Assembly: GCF_020169415.1 (NCBI RefSeq)
Contig: NZ_JAIULG010000010.1
Coordinates: forward strand, 36,080-100,079
Direction of reading: 5' to 3'
From: Tsukamurella sp. M9C
Lineage (GTDB): Bacteria > Actinomycetota > Actinomycetes > Mycobacteriales > Mycobacteriaceae
Length of the DNA: 64,000 nucleotides
A program made the position numbers and the translations under genes. Positions within the stretch are counted from its first letter, which is position 1. The number at the start of each line of letters is the position of its first letter. The notes under the pieces were generated by a model. The model saw only the letters and a list, made by a program, of their open reading frames with translations, was not told the origin of the DNA and did not search any database. Below are positions 31,505 through 40,581 of this stretch, in pieces.

Positions 31505-31990
31505 GTGATCATCGAAGCCGTCGCCGGCAACCTCGCCGACCTGGATCCGGACGAGCTGGACGCGGTGCACGTCGAGCGGGTGCCGCTCGCCGGCGCCGAC
31601 CTCGTGAAGCGGATCCAGCGGGTGCGCACCGACCACGACCGGGAGATCGGGCTGCGCCTGGCCGCGCCCGCCGGACCCGACGGCGACCTCCGCGACGGCG
31701 ACATCCTGCATCGCGACGAGCGCAACATCATCGCCGTGCAGGTGCTGGCGACCGATGTGCTCGTGATCGCCCCGCGCACGATCGCCGAGATGGGCCGCAC
31801 CGCACACGGACTCGGTAACCGCCACCTGCAGGCGCAGTTCTTCGACGCCGACTCCGAGTACGGCGCCGAGGTGATGGTGGTGCAGTACGACCACACCGTC
31901 GAGGACTACCTCGCCCACCACGGCGTGCCCTTCGCGCGACAGGACCGCGTCCTGCCCACGCCCTTCCGCCACGCGGAGCACACGCATTGA
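31505..31990 (+). CDS. ureE: Urease accessory protein UreE (nickel metallochaperone)
   Basis: 161 residues, GTG start behind GAGAGG. UreE gives nickel to the UreG-containing activation complex. Visible: an N-terminal beta domain, [20 protein letters not shown] and the C-terminal GNRHLQAQF, with metal-type His residues in LAHHGV and the short His tail HAEHTH. M. tuberculosis has no ureE, so its presence here is a difference from that reference. Its TGA overlaps the TTG start of ureF. Confidence 0.93.
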   Translation: MIIEAVAGNLADLDPDELDAVHVERVPLAGADLVKRIQRVRTDHDREIGLRLAAPAGPDGDLRDGDILHRDERNIIAVQVLATDVLVIAPRTIAEMGRTAHGLGNRHLQAQFFDADSEYGAEVMVVQYDHTVEDYLAHHGVPFARQDRVLPTPFRHAEHTH

Positions 31991-32745
31991 ACACCGTTTC
32001 CGTCGGCGAAAGCACAGGTCGCGACGTGCAGGAACGGTGTTCAATCGGGGCGGGGGCGTCGCCGGGGTATCTGCTGCCGCTCTTGCAGCTGAGCGATTCG
32101 GCCCTCCCGACGGGCGCGTTCAGCCACTCCTTCGGGATGGAGGCGTACCTCGCGGACGGCACCATCGCGGACGAGGTCACCTTCGCCGCGTGGCTGCGCG
32201 CGTACGTCTCGCGGCAGCTCACCCACACCGACGGCCTCGCGATCCGGATGGTCTACGACGCGCTGCACATCGGCGACCTGGACGCCGTCTGGCGGCTCGA
32301 CCGCCTGCTGGCCGCCCTCACCCTGCCCGAGCAGGTGCGCACCGCGGCCGGCACGATCGGCAGGCGCACCGCCGAGGTCGGCACCGTGGTCGCGGCCGAG
32401 TCCTTCCTCGGCGACTACCTCGCCGAGCTCGACGCCGGCCGGTGCCACGGGCATCCCGCCGTCGCCTTCGCGCTGCTCGCCCACGCGGTGGACGCCCCGC
32501 CCGCCGCGGCGATCGAGGCGCACGTCTTCGCCGCCGTCACCTCGCTGACCCAGAACGCCGTCCGCGCCATCCCCATCGGCCAGACCGCGGGGCAGCGGGT
32601 GCAGCGCTCGATGCACGACGTGGTGGCCGACGCCGTCGCCACCGCCATGACCCTGACCGACGACGACCTGGGTGCCGCATCGCCCGGGCTCGAGATCGCA
32701 CAGATGCGGCATCGGCGCCAGCGGGCGCGGATGTTCATGAGCTAG
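31987..32745 (+). CDS. ureF: Urease accessory protein UreF
   Basis: 252 residues from a TTG that overlaps the ureE stop (TTGA); GGAG lies eight bases upstream, which supports this unusual start, although an in-frame GTG at 32026 could also serve. Helical accessory protein that bridges UreD and UreG. Visible: [27 protein letters not shown], and [13 protein letters not shown] in the second half. UreF acts in the assembly complex on apo-urease. The following ureG has GGAGGA upstream and starts 12 bases after this stop. Confidence 0.93.
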   Translation: MNTVSVGESTGRDVQERCSIGAGASPGYLLPLLQLSDSALPTGAFSHSFGMEAYLADGTIADEVTFAAWLRAYVSRQLTHTDGLAIRMVYDALHIGDLDAVWRLDRLLAALTLPEQVRTAAGTIGRRTAEVGTVVAAESFLGDYLAELDAGRCHGHPAVAFALLAHAVDAPPAAAIEAHVFAAVTSLTQNAVRAIPIGQTAGQRVQRSMHDVVADAVATAMTLTDDDLGAASPGLEIAQMRHRRQRARMFMS

Positions 32746-32756
32746 GAGGAGATTCC

Positions 32757-33368
32757 ATGACGACGATCCGGATCGGTGTCGGCGGCCCCGTGGGCGCGGG
32801 CAAGACGCAGCTGGTGGAGCGCATCACCCGCCACCTCGACGGCGAGGTGTCGATGGCGGCGATCACGAACGACATCTACACCACTGAGGACGCGAAGATC
32901 CTGGCGCGCAACAGCGTGCTGCCCGACGATCGCATCGTCGGCATCGAGACCGGCGGCTGCCCGCACACCGCGATCCGCGAGGACACGTCGATGAACGAGG
33001 CCGCGGTGTCGCGGCTCGTGGCCGCGCACCCCGACCTCCAGATCGTGTTCATCGAGAGTGGCGGCGACAACCTCTCCGCGACCTTCAGTCCCGAGCTGGT
33101 GGACTTCTCGATCTACCTGATCGACGTGGCACAGGGCGAGGAGATCCCGCGCAAGGCCGGTCAGGGCATGATCAAGTCGGATCTGTTCGTGATCAACAAG
33201 ACCGACCTCGCGCCGTACGTCGGTGCGGACCTGTCCGTCATGGCCGCGGACTCGCGGGTCTTCCGCGGCGACCGCCCGTTCTGCATGACCAATCTCAAGA
33301 CCGACGAGGGCCTGGACGGCGTGCTGGAGTGGATCCGCCGCGACGTGCTCATGCTCGACCTCGCGTGA
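32757..33368 (+). CDS. ureG: Urease accessory GTPase UreG
   Basis: 203 residues from the ATG at 32757 with GGAGGA upstream. SIMIBI-class GTPase that drives nickel insertion. Visible: P-loop [20 protein letters not shown] (switch), [17 protein letters not shown] with the metal Cys-Pro-His, ESGGDNL, and the base motif NKTD. Complete. The TGA overlaps the GTG of ureD (GTGA). Confidence 0.97.
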   Translation: MTTIRIGVGGPVGAGKTQLVERITRHLDGEVSMAAITNDIYTTEDAKILARNSVLPDDRIVGIETGGCPHTAIREDTSMNEAAVSRLVAAHPDLQIVFIESGGDNLSATFSPELVDFSIYLIDVAQGEEIPRKAGQGMIKSDLFVINKTDLAPYVGADLSVMAADSRVFRGDRPFCMTNLKTDEGLDGVLEWIRRDVLMLDLA

Positions 33369-34201
33369 CCGGTGCTGTCGTGCCCGCGCTCACCGGCGAA
33401 CTCGCCCTGACCCTCGCTCCGCGGGGGCGGCGCACCGTCGCCGTGGCGCAGCGGCACGCCGGCACCCTGCAGACCCTGCGGCCCATGTACCTCGACGACT
33501 CCGGGCAGGTCACCTACCACGTGGTGAACCCCGGGGGCGGGTGCCTGCGCGGCGACACCTACGCGATCGACATCGCGCTCGAGGCCGGCGCCCGGGCCGT
33601 CGTGACCACGCAGTCGGCGACCAAGGTCTACCGCACGCCCGGCGGCGGCGCCGCGCAGCACATGCGGATCCGGCTCGGTGCCGGCGCCGTCCTCGAGTAC
33701 GTGCCCGACGCGCTGATCCTGTACCGCGAGGCCACCTACCGACAGACCTGCGCCGTGGAGCTCGACGAATCGGCGTCGCTCCTCCTGGCCGAGATCGTGA
33801 CGCCCGGGTGGTCGCCCGACGGTGCGCGGTTCCGCTACGACGAGCTGCGCATGCGGACCGAGATCCACCGCGGCGGCGAGCTGCTCGCCGTGGACAACCT
33901 GCTCATCGAGCCCGGCCGCGGAGACCCGTCCGGCATCGGCTTCCTCGACGGGCACACGCACGTCGGCTCGCTGACCGCGGTCGACCCGCGCATCGACGAG
34001 GACCTGCTCGACGAGGTGCACGCGCTCACCGAGACCGCCGCGGCGGTGCGGAGCGGGCTCACCGCGCTCGCGGGCCCCGGCTTCGTACTCCGCTGCCTCG
34101 GTGACGACACCGCGGAACTGGCCGGCCTGTTCGACGCGGTCATCGGGCTCCTCCGGTCCCGATGGACCGGACAGGCGCCCATGAACCTGCGAAAGTACTG
34201 A
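33365..34201 (+). CDS. ureD: Urease accessory protein UreD
   Basis: 278 residues from GTG 33365. UreD (UreH) is the beta-rich scaffold that binds UreC first and channels nickel. Visible: [62 protein letters not shown], and the C-terminal end with [15 protein letters not shown], all typical. It is last of the ureABCEFGD order common in actinobacteria and is followed 17 bases later by the nickel transporter, whose ribosome site begins at its stop. Confidence 0.93.
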   Translation: MTGAVVPALTGELALTLAPRGRRTVAVAQRHAGTLQTLRPMYLDDSGQVTYHVVNPGGGCLRGDTYAIDIALEAGARAVVTTQSATKVYRTPGGGAAQHMRIRLGAGAVLEYVPDALILYREATYRQTCAVELDESASLLLAEIVTPGWSPDGARFRYDELRMRTEIHRGGELLAVDNLLIEPGRGDPSGIGFLDGHTHVGSLTAVDPRIDEDLLDEVHALTETAAAVRSGLTALAGPGFVLRCLGDDTAELAGLFDAVIGLLRSRWTGQAPMNLRKY

Positions 34202-34218
34202 GGGTGGAGGACACCGGA

Positions 34219-35349
34219 ATGACCACATCGAGTTCCGCCGACCGGCTCCGGGCGGCCTGGACCGCGCTGGGCCCGGGCGACCGGCGATCGCTGTTCGGCA
34301 TGACCGCGATCGTGATCGCGCTGCACGTCGTCGGCTTCGGCGCGCTTATCCTGCTGATCGCGCCGGGCCACTACCGGATCGGCAACGGCGGAGAGTTCAC
34401 CGTCGGCATCGGCCTGCTGGCCTACACGTTCGGCCTGCGCCACGCCTTCGACGCCGACCACATCGCCGCGATCGACAACACCACGCGGAAGCTGCTGGCC
34501 GACCGCGAGGGGAGGATCGCCGCGGGGGAGCGGAACCCGCGCCGGCCGCTCTCGGTCGGCTTCTGGTTCTCGCTCGGCCACTCGACCGTCGTGTTCGGCC
34601 TCGCCGCGCTGCTCGCGCTCGGCGTGCGCGCCCTCGTCGGCCCCGTCGAGGACGAGAACTCGACGATGCAGACGGTGCTCGGCCTTATCGGCACTTCGGT
34701 CTCCGGCGTGTTCCTGTGGATCCTCGGCATCATCAACCTGGTGGTGCTCGTCGGCATCGTGAAGGTGTTCCGGGACATGCGTTCCGGACGCTACGACGAG
34801 GCGGAGCTCGAGGACCGCCTGAACAACCGTGGGCTCATGAGCCGCCTGCTGCGCGGGGTGTCCGGGTCGGTGCGCAAGCCCTGGCACATCTACCCGATCG
34901 GCGTGCTCTTCGGCTTGGGCTTCGACACCGCCACCGAGGTGGGCCTGCTCGTCCTCGCGGGCGGAATGGCCGCGTTCACCTTGCCCTTCTATTGCATCCT
35001 GGTGCTGCCGGTGCTGTTCGCCGCGGGAATGTCGCTGCTGGACACCATCGACGGCGTCTTCATGAACGCCGCCTACGGCTGGGCCTTCGCCAAGCCGGTG
35101 CGGAAGGTCTACTACAACATCACGATCACGTCGCTCTCGGTGGCCGTGGCGCTGGCGATCGGCACCGTCGAACTGCTGGGCGTGCTGGCCGAGCGGGCGC
35201 ACGTCGAGTCCGGGCCGCTCGGCTGGGTCGCCTCGATCAACCTGGACTACGCGGGCTTCGTGATCGTGGGGCTGTTCGTGGCGGTATGGGCCGTGGCGCT
35301 GCTGATCTGGCGGTACGGGCGGATCGAGGACCGCTGGTCGGTGCGCTGA
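34219..35349 (+). CDS. Nickel/cobalt permease, NiCoT (HoxN/NixA) family
   Basis: 376 residues. The ATG at 34219 has GGAGG eight bases upstream; an in-frame GTG at 34204 would place the site inside the protein. Eight hydrophobic segments; the signature RHAFDADHIAAIDN (HX4DH) lies in the second one and LGHSTVVF and GLGFDTATE in later ones, as expected for NiCoT. It imports Ni2+ for urease from outside the cell; urease linkage favours nickel over cobalt. Co-transcribed with urease genes by spacing. Confidence 0.94.
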   Translation: MTTSSSADRLRAAWTALGPGDRRSLFGMTAIVIALHVVGFGALILLIAPGHYRIGNGGEFTVGIGLLAYTFGLRHAFDADHIAAIDNTTRKLLADREGRIAAGERNPRRPLSVGFWFSLGHSTVVFGLAALLALGVRALVGPVEDENSTMQTVLGLIGTSVSGVFLWILGIINLVVLVGIVKVFRDMRSGRYDEAELEDRLNNRGLMSRLLRGVSGSVRKPWHIYPIGVLFGLGFDTATEVGLLVLAGGMAAFTLPFYCILVLPVLFAAGMSLLDTIDGVFMNAAYGWAFAKPVRKVYYNITITSLSVAVALAIGTVELLGVLAERAHVESGPLGWVASINLDYAGFVIVGLFVAVWAVALLIWRYGRIEDRWSVR

Positions 35350-35355
35350 GTTAGC

Positions 35356-35955
35356 GTGAGCCGCATGAGCGGTATCGAGGTGCGGCCGGCGAGCGTCTTC
35401 GAGGATGTGGCGGCCGTGCTCGGCCCCAAGAAGCAGACCTCCAGCAACTGCTTCTGCCTCTCGTACCGGATCGGCTCGAAGGAGAACCAGGCGCTGCGCG
35501 GACCCGACCGGTTCGAGCGGGTCCGCGGGCTGTGCGCGGAGGATCCGCCGCCCGGCGTCCTCGCCTACGACGGTGCCGACCCCGTCGGTTGGGCCGCCAT
35601 TCACCCGCGGGCGGACACCAGCTTCGCGACGAACCGCCGTATCCCGCAGGTCGACGGGCACGACGCCCCGTGGTCGCTGTGGTGCGTGCGGGTGCGCCCC
35701 GGACACCGGAAGCAGGGGATCAGCCACGAACTCGTCGCCGGGGCGGTGGAGTTCGCCCGCGCCCACGGCGCCACGGTCGTCGAGGCGTACCCCGTCGACA
35801 ATCGGGGCGCGAAGGTCGACCTGACCATGGCCTATGTCGGCACCCGACCGCTGTTCGAGCGGGCGGGCTTCGAGTACGTCACGGACACCACGTCGGTGCT
35901 GAACGGCTTCACGCGCGTCCTGATGCGGTACTGGACCGGCCACCAGCAGCGCTGA
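35356..35955 (+). CDS. GNAT-family N-acetyltransferase
   Basis: 199 residues from GTG 35356; an ATG at 35365 is equally possible, since neither has a clear ribosome site, and a near-leaderless start is plausible. Visible: GNAT core LWCVRVRPGHRKQGISHELVAGAVEFARAHGA, with the acetyl-CoA loop RPGHRKQGIS and the following helix; a Cys-rich N-terminus (SSNCFCLSY). It moves an acetyl group from acetyl-CoA to an amine of unknown kind. Substrate not predictable. It stands alone after the nickel permease. Confidence 0.85.
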   Translation: MSRMSGIEVRPASVFEDVAAVLGPKKQTSSNCFCLSYRIGSKENQALRGPDRFERVRGLCAEDPPPGVLAYDGADPVGWAAIHPRADTSFATNRRIPQVDGHDAPWSLWCVRVRPGHRKQGISHELVAGAVEFARAHGATVVEAYPVDNRGAKVDLTMAYVGTRPLFERAGFEYVTDTTSVLNGFTRVLMRYWTGHQQR

Positions 35956-36014
35956 GGCGCGACGTTCTACGGCGGAGCGCCAGGACCGCACATTCCTGTC
36001 GGTGCCGTGTGCCA

Positions 36015-36029
36015 TTGTTGCCCCAACAA
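36015..36029. promoter_or_regulatory. Inverted repeat upstream of the CxxC-hook ATPase gene
   Basis: TTGTTG-CCC-CAACAA, perfect 6-base arms, 21 bases before the ATG at 36050. It might be an operator or an attenuator hairpin. No known regulator match is claimed. Confidence 0.35.
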
Positions 36030-36049
36030 CCAGCCGCAGGGGAGGCGAC

Positions 36050-38500
36050 ATGGGGGCCATCGAGGAAGCGATCGAACAGGACACGATCCGCGAGGTGTGG
36101 GAACTGCTGGACTCGGACGAGTCGATCAGCGAGCAGGCGATGTACCTGGTCGCGGCCGCGCTCGAGGGTGAGGCGCATCTGTTCGCGCAGGCGGGTGGCG
36201 CAACAGCGCCGCAGCGACCCGGGACAGGCGAGGAAGCGGAGGTCGTCCCGGACCCGGTGGTCGCCTTCCTACGCACGATCACCGTCGCCGGGTTCCGAGG
36301 GATCGGCCCCGAGGCGCGCCTCGAGTTCGAGGCGCGGCCGGGGATCACGGTGATCAGCGGCCGGAACGGCTCGGGGAAGTCGAGTTTCGCCGAGGCGCTG
36401 GAGTACGCCCTCACCGGTACGAGCTACCGGTGGAAGGAGAAGCGCAGCGCACAGCAGTGGGCCGGCGCCTGGCGGAACCTCCACTCGGGAGCGGCCCGGA
36501 TCGCCGCGGATTTCGCTATGCAGCAGGCCGGCGGCGGGCGGACGCTGACGGTGGGAGCGCAGTGGGCCGACGACGCAGACCTCGACGAGGCGCGCCGCTG
36601 GGCACAGGTCGCCTCGGAGAAGCAGACCGGCGTGGCGGACCTGGGCTGGGAGCAGCCGCTCGCGGTGTACCGTCCGCTGCTCTCCTACGACGAGCTCGGC
36701 GGGATCTTCGAGGAGGGGCCGTCAGGGCTGTACGACGCTCTCAACCGCATGCTCGGGCTCGACGCGGTGGCCGATGCGGAGGCGGCCCTCAAGGCGCTGA
36801 TCAAGCAGCTCGAACCGCACCGTAAGGCCGCCGACGCCGATCGCGCCCTGCTCAAGCGCTCGCTCGGCGCGTGCGACGACGCGCGTGCCGGGGAGGTCAC
36901 GAAGTTGATCGCTCGCAAGCCCTACGACCTCGCCGCCATCACGGCGATCACCCTGGGCAGCGCCACACCGCAGGCGGCGGCGGTCTCGGCCCTGCGGACG
37001 TGTGCCGCCGTGTCGTCGCCGGACGGTATCGCTGAGGCAGCCGCGCTCCGCAGCGCGATCGGCGGTGTGGTCGCCGCGTCCGTGGGCGCGACGGCGGTGG
37101 CGCAGCGCCGCAACGCCCTGCTGCGGGACGCGCTGGCGCTGCACGCCGATACCGGCGATGGACCGTGTCCGGTGTGCGCCGCGGGCGAACTCGACGGTGC
37201 GTGGCGGAGCCGGGTGGAGGCTGAACTCGCGGATACCGATTCGCAGCTCGCGGACCAGCGGGCGGCACAGGCCCACCTCGCGGATGCCGAACGCGCTGCG
37301 CGGGAGCTGGTCGCCGGCCTCGCGCAGCTGCGTCCCGTCGACGGCCATGCCCTTGACGTCGTCGCGGAGTGGAACGACGCGGTCGGAGCCGCGCGTGCGC
37401 TGCCGTCCTCGTCCGCGGAGTGGGCCGATCACCTGACCGATCGCCTGGGTGCGCTGGCAGAGATCGGCGGGCGACTGCGTCCGATCGCGGCGTCCCTCGC
37501 GTCGGAGCTCGAGGACGCCTGGGCGCCGGTGGCGCAGGAGGTCGGCGCGTGGGTCGTGGCCGAGACCGCCGCGCAAGAACAGGACGCTGCTCTCGCAGCG
37601 GCGAAGACGGCCTCCGCGTGGCTCAAGGAGAACGCGGGAACGCTCCGCGGCCGCCGGCTCGCGCCGATCGTCGACCAGGCGCGGGCGATCTGGGCCCGGC
37701 TGCGGCAGGAATCCGACGTCGACCTCGGCACCATCGAACTGGAGGGCAGCGCCACGCGGCGGCGTGCCGAGCTGCGCGGCACCGTCGACGGCAAGCCGGC
37801 CGGGACGCTCTCGGTGATGAGCCAGGGCGAGCTGCACGCCCTCGCGCTGGCGCTGTTCATCCCGCGGGCGACCGCGGCGGCGAGCCCGTTCCGCTTCCTG
37901 GTGCTCGACGATCCGATCCAGGCGATGGACCCGGCGAAGGTCGCCGGATTCCTCGACGTACTGCAGGATCTCGCCGCCGAGCGTCAGGTGATCGTGTTCT
38001 CGCACGACGATCGGCTGGCGAAGGCCATCCGTAACGCGTCGATCCCCGCGAACCTCATCGAGGTGGTGCGCGAGCCGGGCTCGATCGTCGCGCCCAAGCC
38101 CGCGAACACGCCGGCGCACCGGTACATCGTCGACGCGACCGCGCTCGTCCGCGATGAGGCGCTCGACGACGTGGTCAAGCGCAAGGCGGTGCCGGGGATC
38201 TTCCGGCTCGCGGTGGAGGCGGCCGCGCAGCAGCGGTTCTACGCCGAGAGCTCCCGGCGCGGGGTGTCGTACGACGAGTCCGAATCGCGGTGGGAGTCGG
38301 CGCTGACGACGCAGCAGAAGGTCGCGCTCGCGGTCCTCGGCGATCCCCGCGGCAACCTGGGTGGATGGAAGTCCCGGCGCGACTGGCGGTTCCCGACGAT
38401 CGAGATCTGCGCGCGGGGCGTGCACAGCGGCGCCGGGGACCTCGTGGGCGCGTTGACGGACCTGCGGCGCACCGTCGACGACGTCCTGGAGGGACGGTGA
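36050..38500 (+). CDS. Rad50/SMC-like ATPase with a CxxC hook, candidate defence protein
   Basis: 816 residues from the ATG at 36050 (GGGGAGG upstream). A helical N-terminal prodomain (1-70) precedes a split ABC head: Walker A SGRNGSGKSS (103-112), a middle helical arm with a CPVC hook (Cys373-Pro-Val-Cys376), a signature MSQGE (590-594), Walker B FLVLDDP with Asp620/Asp621, and a switch His in FSHDDRLA. Walker B has Asp where Glu is usual. About 150 residues follow the head and are not explained by it. A small gene overlaps its stop (GTGA). The layout resembles RecF/Rad50-type ATPases of anti-phage units such as Lamassu, but no nuclease gene is adjacent. Function inferred. Confidence 0.85.
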   Translation: MGAIEEAIEQDTIREVWELLDSDESISEQAMYLVAAALEGEAHLFAQAGGATAPQRPGTGEEAEVVPDPVVAFLRTITVAGFRGIGPEARLEFEARPGITVISGRNGSGKSSFAEALEYALTGTSYRWKEKRSAQQWAGAWRNLHSGAARIAADFAMQQAGGGRTLTVGAQWADDADLDEARRWAQVASEKQTGVADLGWEQPLAVYRPLLSYDELGGIFEEGPSGLYDALNRMLGLDAVADAEAALKALIKQLEPHRKAADADRALLKRSLGACDDARAGEVTKLIARKPYDLAAITAITLGSATPQAAAVSALRTCAAVSSPDGIAEAAALRSAIGGVVAASVGATAVAQRRNALLRDALALHADTGDGPCPVCAAGELDGAWRSRVEAELADTDSQLADQRAAQAHLADAERAARELVAGLAQLRPVDGHALDVVAEWNDAVGAARALPSSSAEWADHLTDRLGALAEIGGRLRPIAASLASELEDAWAPVAQEVGAWVVAETAAQEQDAALAAAKTASAWLKENAGTLRGRRLAPIVDQARAIWARLRQESDVDLGTIELEGSATRRRAELRGTVDGKPAGTLSVMSQGELHALALALFIPRATAAASPFRFLVLDDPIQAMDPAKVAGFLDVLQDLAAERQVIVFSHDDRLAKAIRNASIPANLIEVVREPGSIVAPKPANTPAHRYIVDATALVRDEALDDVVKRKAVPGIFRLAVEAAAQQRFYAESSRRGVSYDESESRWESALTTQQKVALAVLGDPRGNLGGWKSRRDWRFPTIEICARGVHSGAGDLVGALTDLRRTVDDVLEGR

Positions 38501-38862
38501 CCTCCGGGCTGCTCGCGCGGGCCGAGGAGCTCCTGCAATCGGGCGCACCTGCCGGCGCGGGCAACAGCGCCCGGCTCGCCGCCTTCCTCGCTCGCCAGGA
38601 GGTGGAGTCGCTCATCGACGCGCGTTGCCGCGAGGTGACCGGCGCCGACGTCACCGGCGCCACGATGAAGGCCCGGATCGCGGTGCTCCGGGCGCTCGAC
38701 GAGACGGCGACCGGGCGGGTGCTCGCCGCGGCCTGGTACGAGCTGAGCGGCTACTGCCACCAGCACGCCTACGAGCTCTCGCCCGCGGCCTCGCAGGTCC
38801 GCGGCGTGGTGGCGGCCGTGATCGAGGTCAGCGCCAGCCCAGCGCCGGAGCCACGTCCTTGA
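38497..38862 (+). CDS. Small helical partner of the Rad50-like ATPase
   Basis: 121 residues from GTG 38497, overlapping the ATPase stop (GTGA), hence co-translated. Ala-rich and probably all-helical (LLARAEELLQSGAP, LAAFLARQEVESLIDARC, KARIAVLRALDE), with a HQHAYELSP turn near 90. No known domain. In shape it recalls small partner genes coupled to SMC-like ATPases. Its 3' end overlaps the convergent LLM oxidoreductase gene by 35 bases, so the two stops lie inside each other's genes. Real-gene support is coupling and codon pattern. Confidence 0.7.
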   Translation: MTSGLLARAEELLQSGAPAGAGNSARLAAFLARQEVESLIDARCREVTGADVTGATMKARIAVLRALDETATGRVLAAAWYELSGYCHQHAYELSPAASQVRGVVAAVIEVSASPAPEPRP

Positions 38863-39847
38863 CCAGGGACTCCAGCAGGCGGGTGTTGTACTCCACGCCC
38901 AGCTGATTGGGCACCGTCACCAGGACGGTGTCGGCCTCGGCGATGCCCTCGTCGTCGCGGAGCTGCTCGACGAGCTCGTCGGGCTCGCCCGCGTAGGTGC
39001 GGCCGAAGACGGCGCGGAAGTCGTCGATCACGCCGAACTGGTCGTCGCTGGAGCGCTCGTGGCCGAAGTAGGCGCGGCTCTCGTCGTCGATGATCGGCAT
39101 GATGCTGCGGCTCACCGAGGCCCGTGGCTCGTGATCGTGGCCGGCCTCGGCCCAGGCGTCGCGGAACTTCCGGATCTGGTTGGCCTGCTGCACGTGGAAG
39201 GGCTCCCCGGACTCGTCGGTCTTGAGCGTCGAGCTCATGAGGTTCATGCCGAGCTTCGCCGCCCACTCGGCCGTGGCGTCGGACGCGGCGCCCCACCAGA
39301 TCCGGTTCCGCAGCGTGGGGGAGTGCGGCTCGACGCGCAGCAGCCCCGGCGGGTTGGGGAACATGGGGCGCGGGTTCGGCTGCGCGAAGCCGCCGCCCTC
39401 GAGCACCTTGAGCATGAACTCGGTGTGCTCGCGGCCCATGTCGGCGTCCGTCTTGCCCTCGTCGGGTTGGTAGCCGAAGTACTTGTAGCCCTCGATCACC
39501 TGCTCGGGCGACCCACGGCTCACGCCGAGCTGTAGTCGCTCGCCGGCGATGAGGTCGGCGGCTCCGGCGTCCTCCGCGAAGTACAGCGGGTTCTCGTAGC
39601 GCATGTCGATCACGCCGGTACCGATCTCGATCCGCGAGGTCCGGGCGCCGATCGCGGCGAGCAGGGGGAACGGCGAGCCGAGCTGCCGCGCGAAGTGGTG
39701 CACGCGGAAGTAGGCGCCGTCGGCACCCACCTCCTCGGCCGCCACCGCGAGGTCGATCGACTGGTGCAGGACGTCGGCCGCCGTGCGGGTACGGGAGCCG
39801 GGTGAATCGGTCCAGTGACCGAAGGACAGGAAGCCGATCTTCTTCAT
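38828..39847 (-). CDS. LLM-class flavin-dependent oxidoreductase
   Basis: 339 residues from the ATG at 39847. Luciferase-like TIM-barrel enzyme using FMN or F420. Visible: the N-terminal strand KKIGFLSFGHW, AEEVGADGAYFRVHHF, TSRIEIGTGVIDMRYENP and LQLGVSRGSPEQVIEG, all typical of bacterial luciferase-like oxidoreductases. Substrate unknown; a role in xenobiotic or cofactor reduction is common in this family. No partner gene lies near. Its 3' end overlaps the small ATPase partner gene. A long frame upstream of 39847 is shadow. Confidence 0.88.
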   Translation of the reverse strand: MKKIGFLSFGHWTDSPGSRTRTAADVLHQSIDLAVAAEEVGADGAYFRVHHFARQLGSPFPLLAAIGARTSRIEIGTGVIDMRYENPLYFAEDAGAADLIAGERLQLGVSRGSPEQVIEGYKYFGYQPDEGKTDADMGREHTEFMLKVLEGGGFAQPNPRPMFPNPPGLLRVEPHSPTLRNRIWWGAASDATAEWAAKLGMNLMSSTLKTDESGEPFHVQQANQIRKFRDAWAEAGHDHEPRASVSRSIMPIIDDESRAYFGHERSSDDQFGVIDDFRAVFGRTYAGEPDELVEQLRDDEGIAEADTVLVTVPNQLGVEYNTRLLESLVKDVAPALGWR

Positions 39848-39852
39848 GGCCG

Positions 39853-40581
39853 CTACAACCCCGGACTGCGGTCCGAATATTCCGCGGACCGTCGGGCCTC
39901 GGAGCGTTCCCGGGGGAGCAGGAGATGGGCGGCCCGCTCCTCGTTCAGCAGGTGCGCGTCGACGAGTCCGGGGACGTCGTCGACGGTGACCCGCCCGTAC
40001 CAGGTGTCGTCCGGCTGGACCGTGACGACGGGCGCGTGATTGCACGGGAACTGGCACCCGGTGACCGTGACCAGTGCGTCGTCGTCGCTCAGGCCCGCGC
40101 GACGCAGCTCGTCGCCGAACGCCGAGGTCAGCGCCGACGCCCCGAGCGCGGAGCAGCGCGGGCCGCGGCAGATCAGCACTTGGTGCCGGTGCCGCGGCAC
40201 CTCCTCCCACGCCGCCGAATGCAGGGGCGCGGCATCGTCGGTCATCGGGGCGCCGCCCGCGGCGATCGCGGCCGCGAGCAGGTCGCGGTCGGGTTCGGCC
40301 AGCAGCTGCGGCGCGAGGCGCAGCGTCGGCGCACCGTCGTAGCCCCGGAGCCAGTGCGCGGCCACCCGGCGCAACCACGACCGCTTGGGGCCGGGCTGCG
40401 CCCAGCCCGCGCCGATGAGCAGGACGTCGGAGGCGCCGCGGTCGGCGACCGCGGTGAGCACGTCGACCAGCGCCGGATCGTGGACCTGGAGGAAGGCGGG
40501 CTGCGCGGAGGCGCTGCGGGCGAGGGCGGTCAGGCCCTCGCGGTCGACGCCGGCGGACATGCCGACGAGGATCGCGGTCAC
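39853..40581 (-). CDS. CbiX-like/thioredoxin-like [2Fe-2S] ferredoxin protein, B12-regulated unit
   Basis: 242 residues. GTG 40581 overlaps the stop of the substrate-binding gene (GTGA). The N-terminal half resembles a degraded sirohydrochlorin chelatase (CbiX) fold (VTAILVGMSAGV, VLLIGAGW). The C-terminal half has the four-cysteine thioredoxin-like ferredoxin pattern, with CRGPRCS and CQFPCN. Such (2Fe-2S)-domain proteins occur beside cobalamin genes. Being under the same cobalamin riboswitch as the binding protein upstream supports a cobalt/corrinoid role. Whether the chelatase part still works is unclear: a typical catalytic His is not evident near the start. Confidence 0.75.
   Translation of the reverse strand: MTAILVGMSAGVDREGLTALARSASAQPAFLQVHDPALVDVLTAVADRGASDVLLIGAGWAQPGPKRSWLRRVAAHWLRGYDGAPTLRLAPQLLAEPDRDLLAAAIAAGGAPMTDDAAPLHSAAWEEVPRHRHQVLICRGPRCSALGASALTSAFGDELRRAGLSDDDALVTVTGCQFPCNHAPVVTVQPDDTWYGRVTVDDVPGLVDAHLLNEERAAHLLLPRERSEARRSAEYSDRSPGL

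Noticed and set aside
33835..36414. An 859-codon minus-strand frame opposite ureD, the nickel permease and the GNAT gene
   Set aside because: Spans several unrelated real genes and has no recognisable domain.
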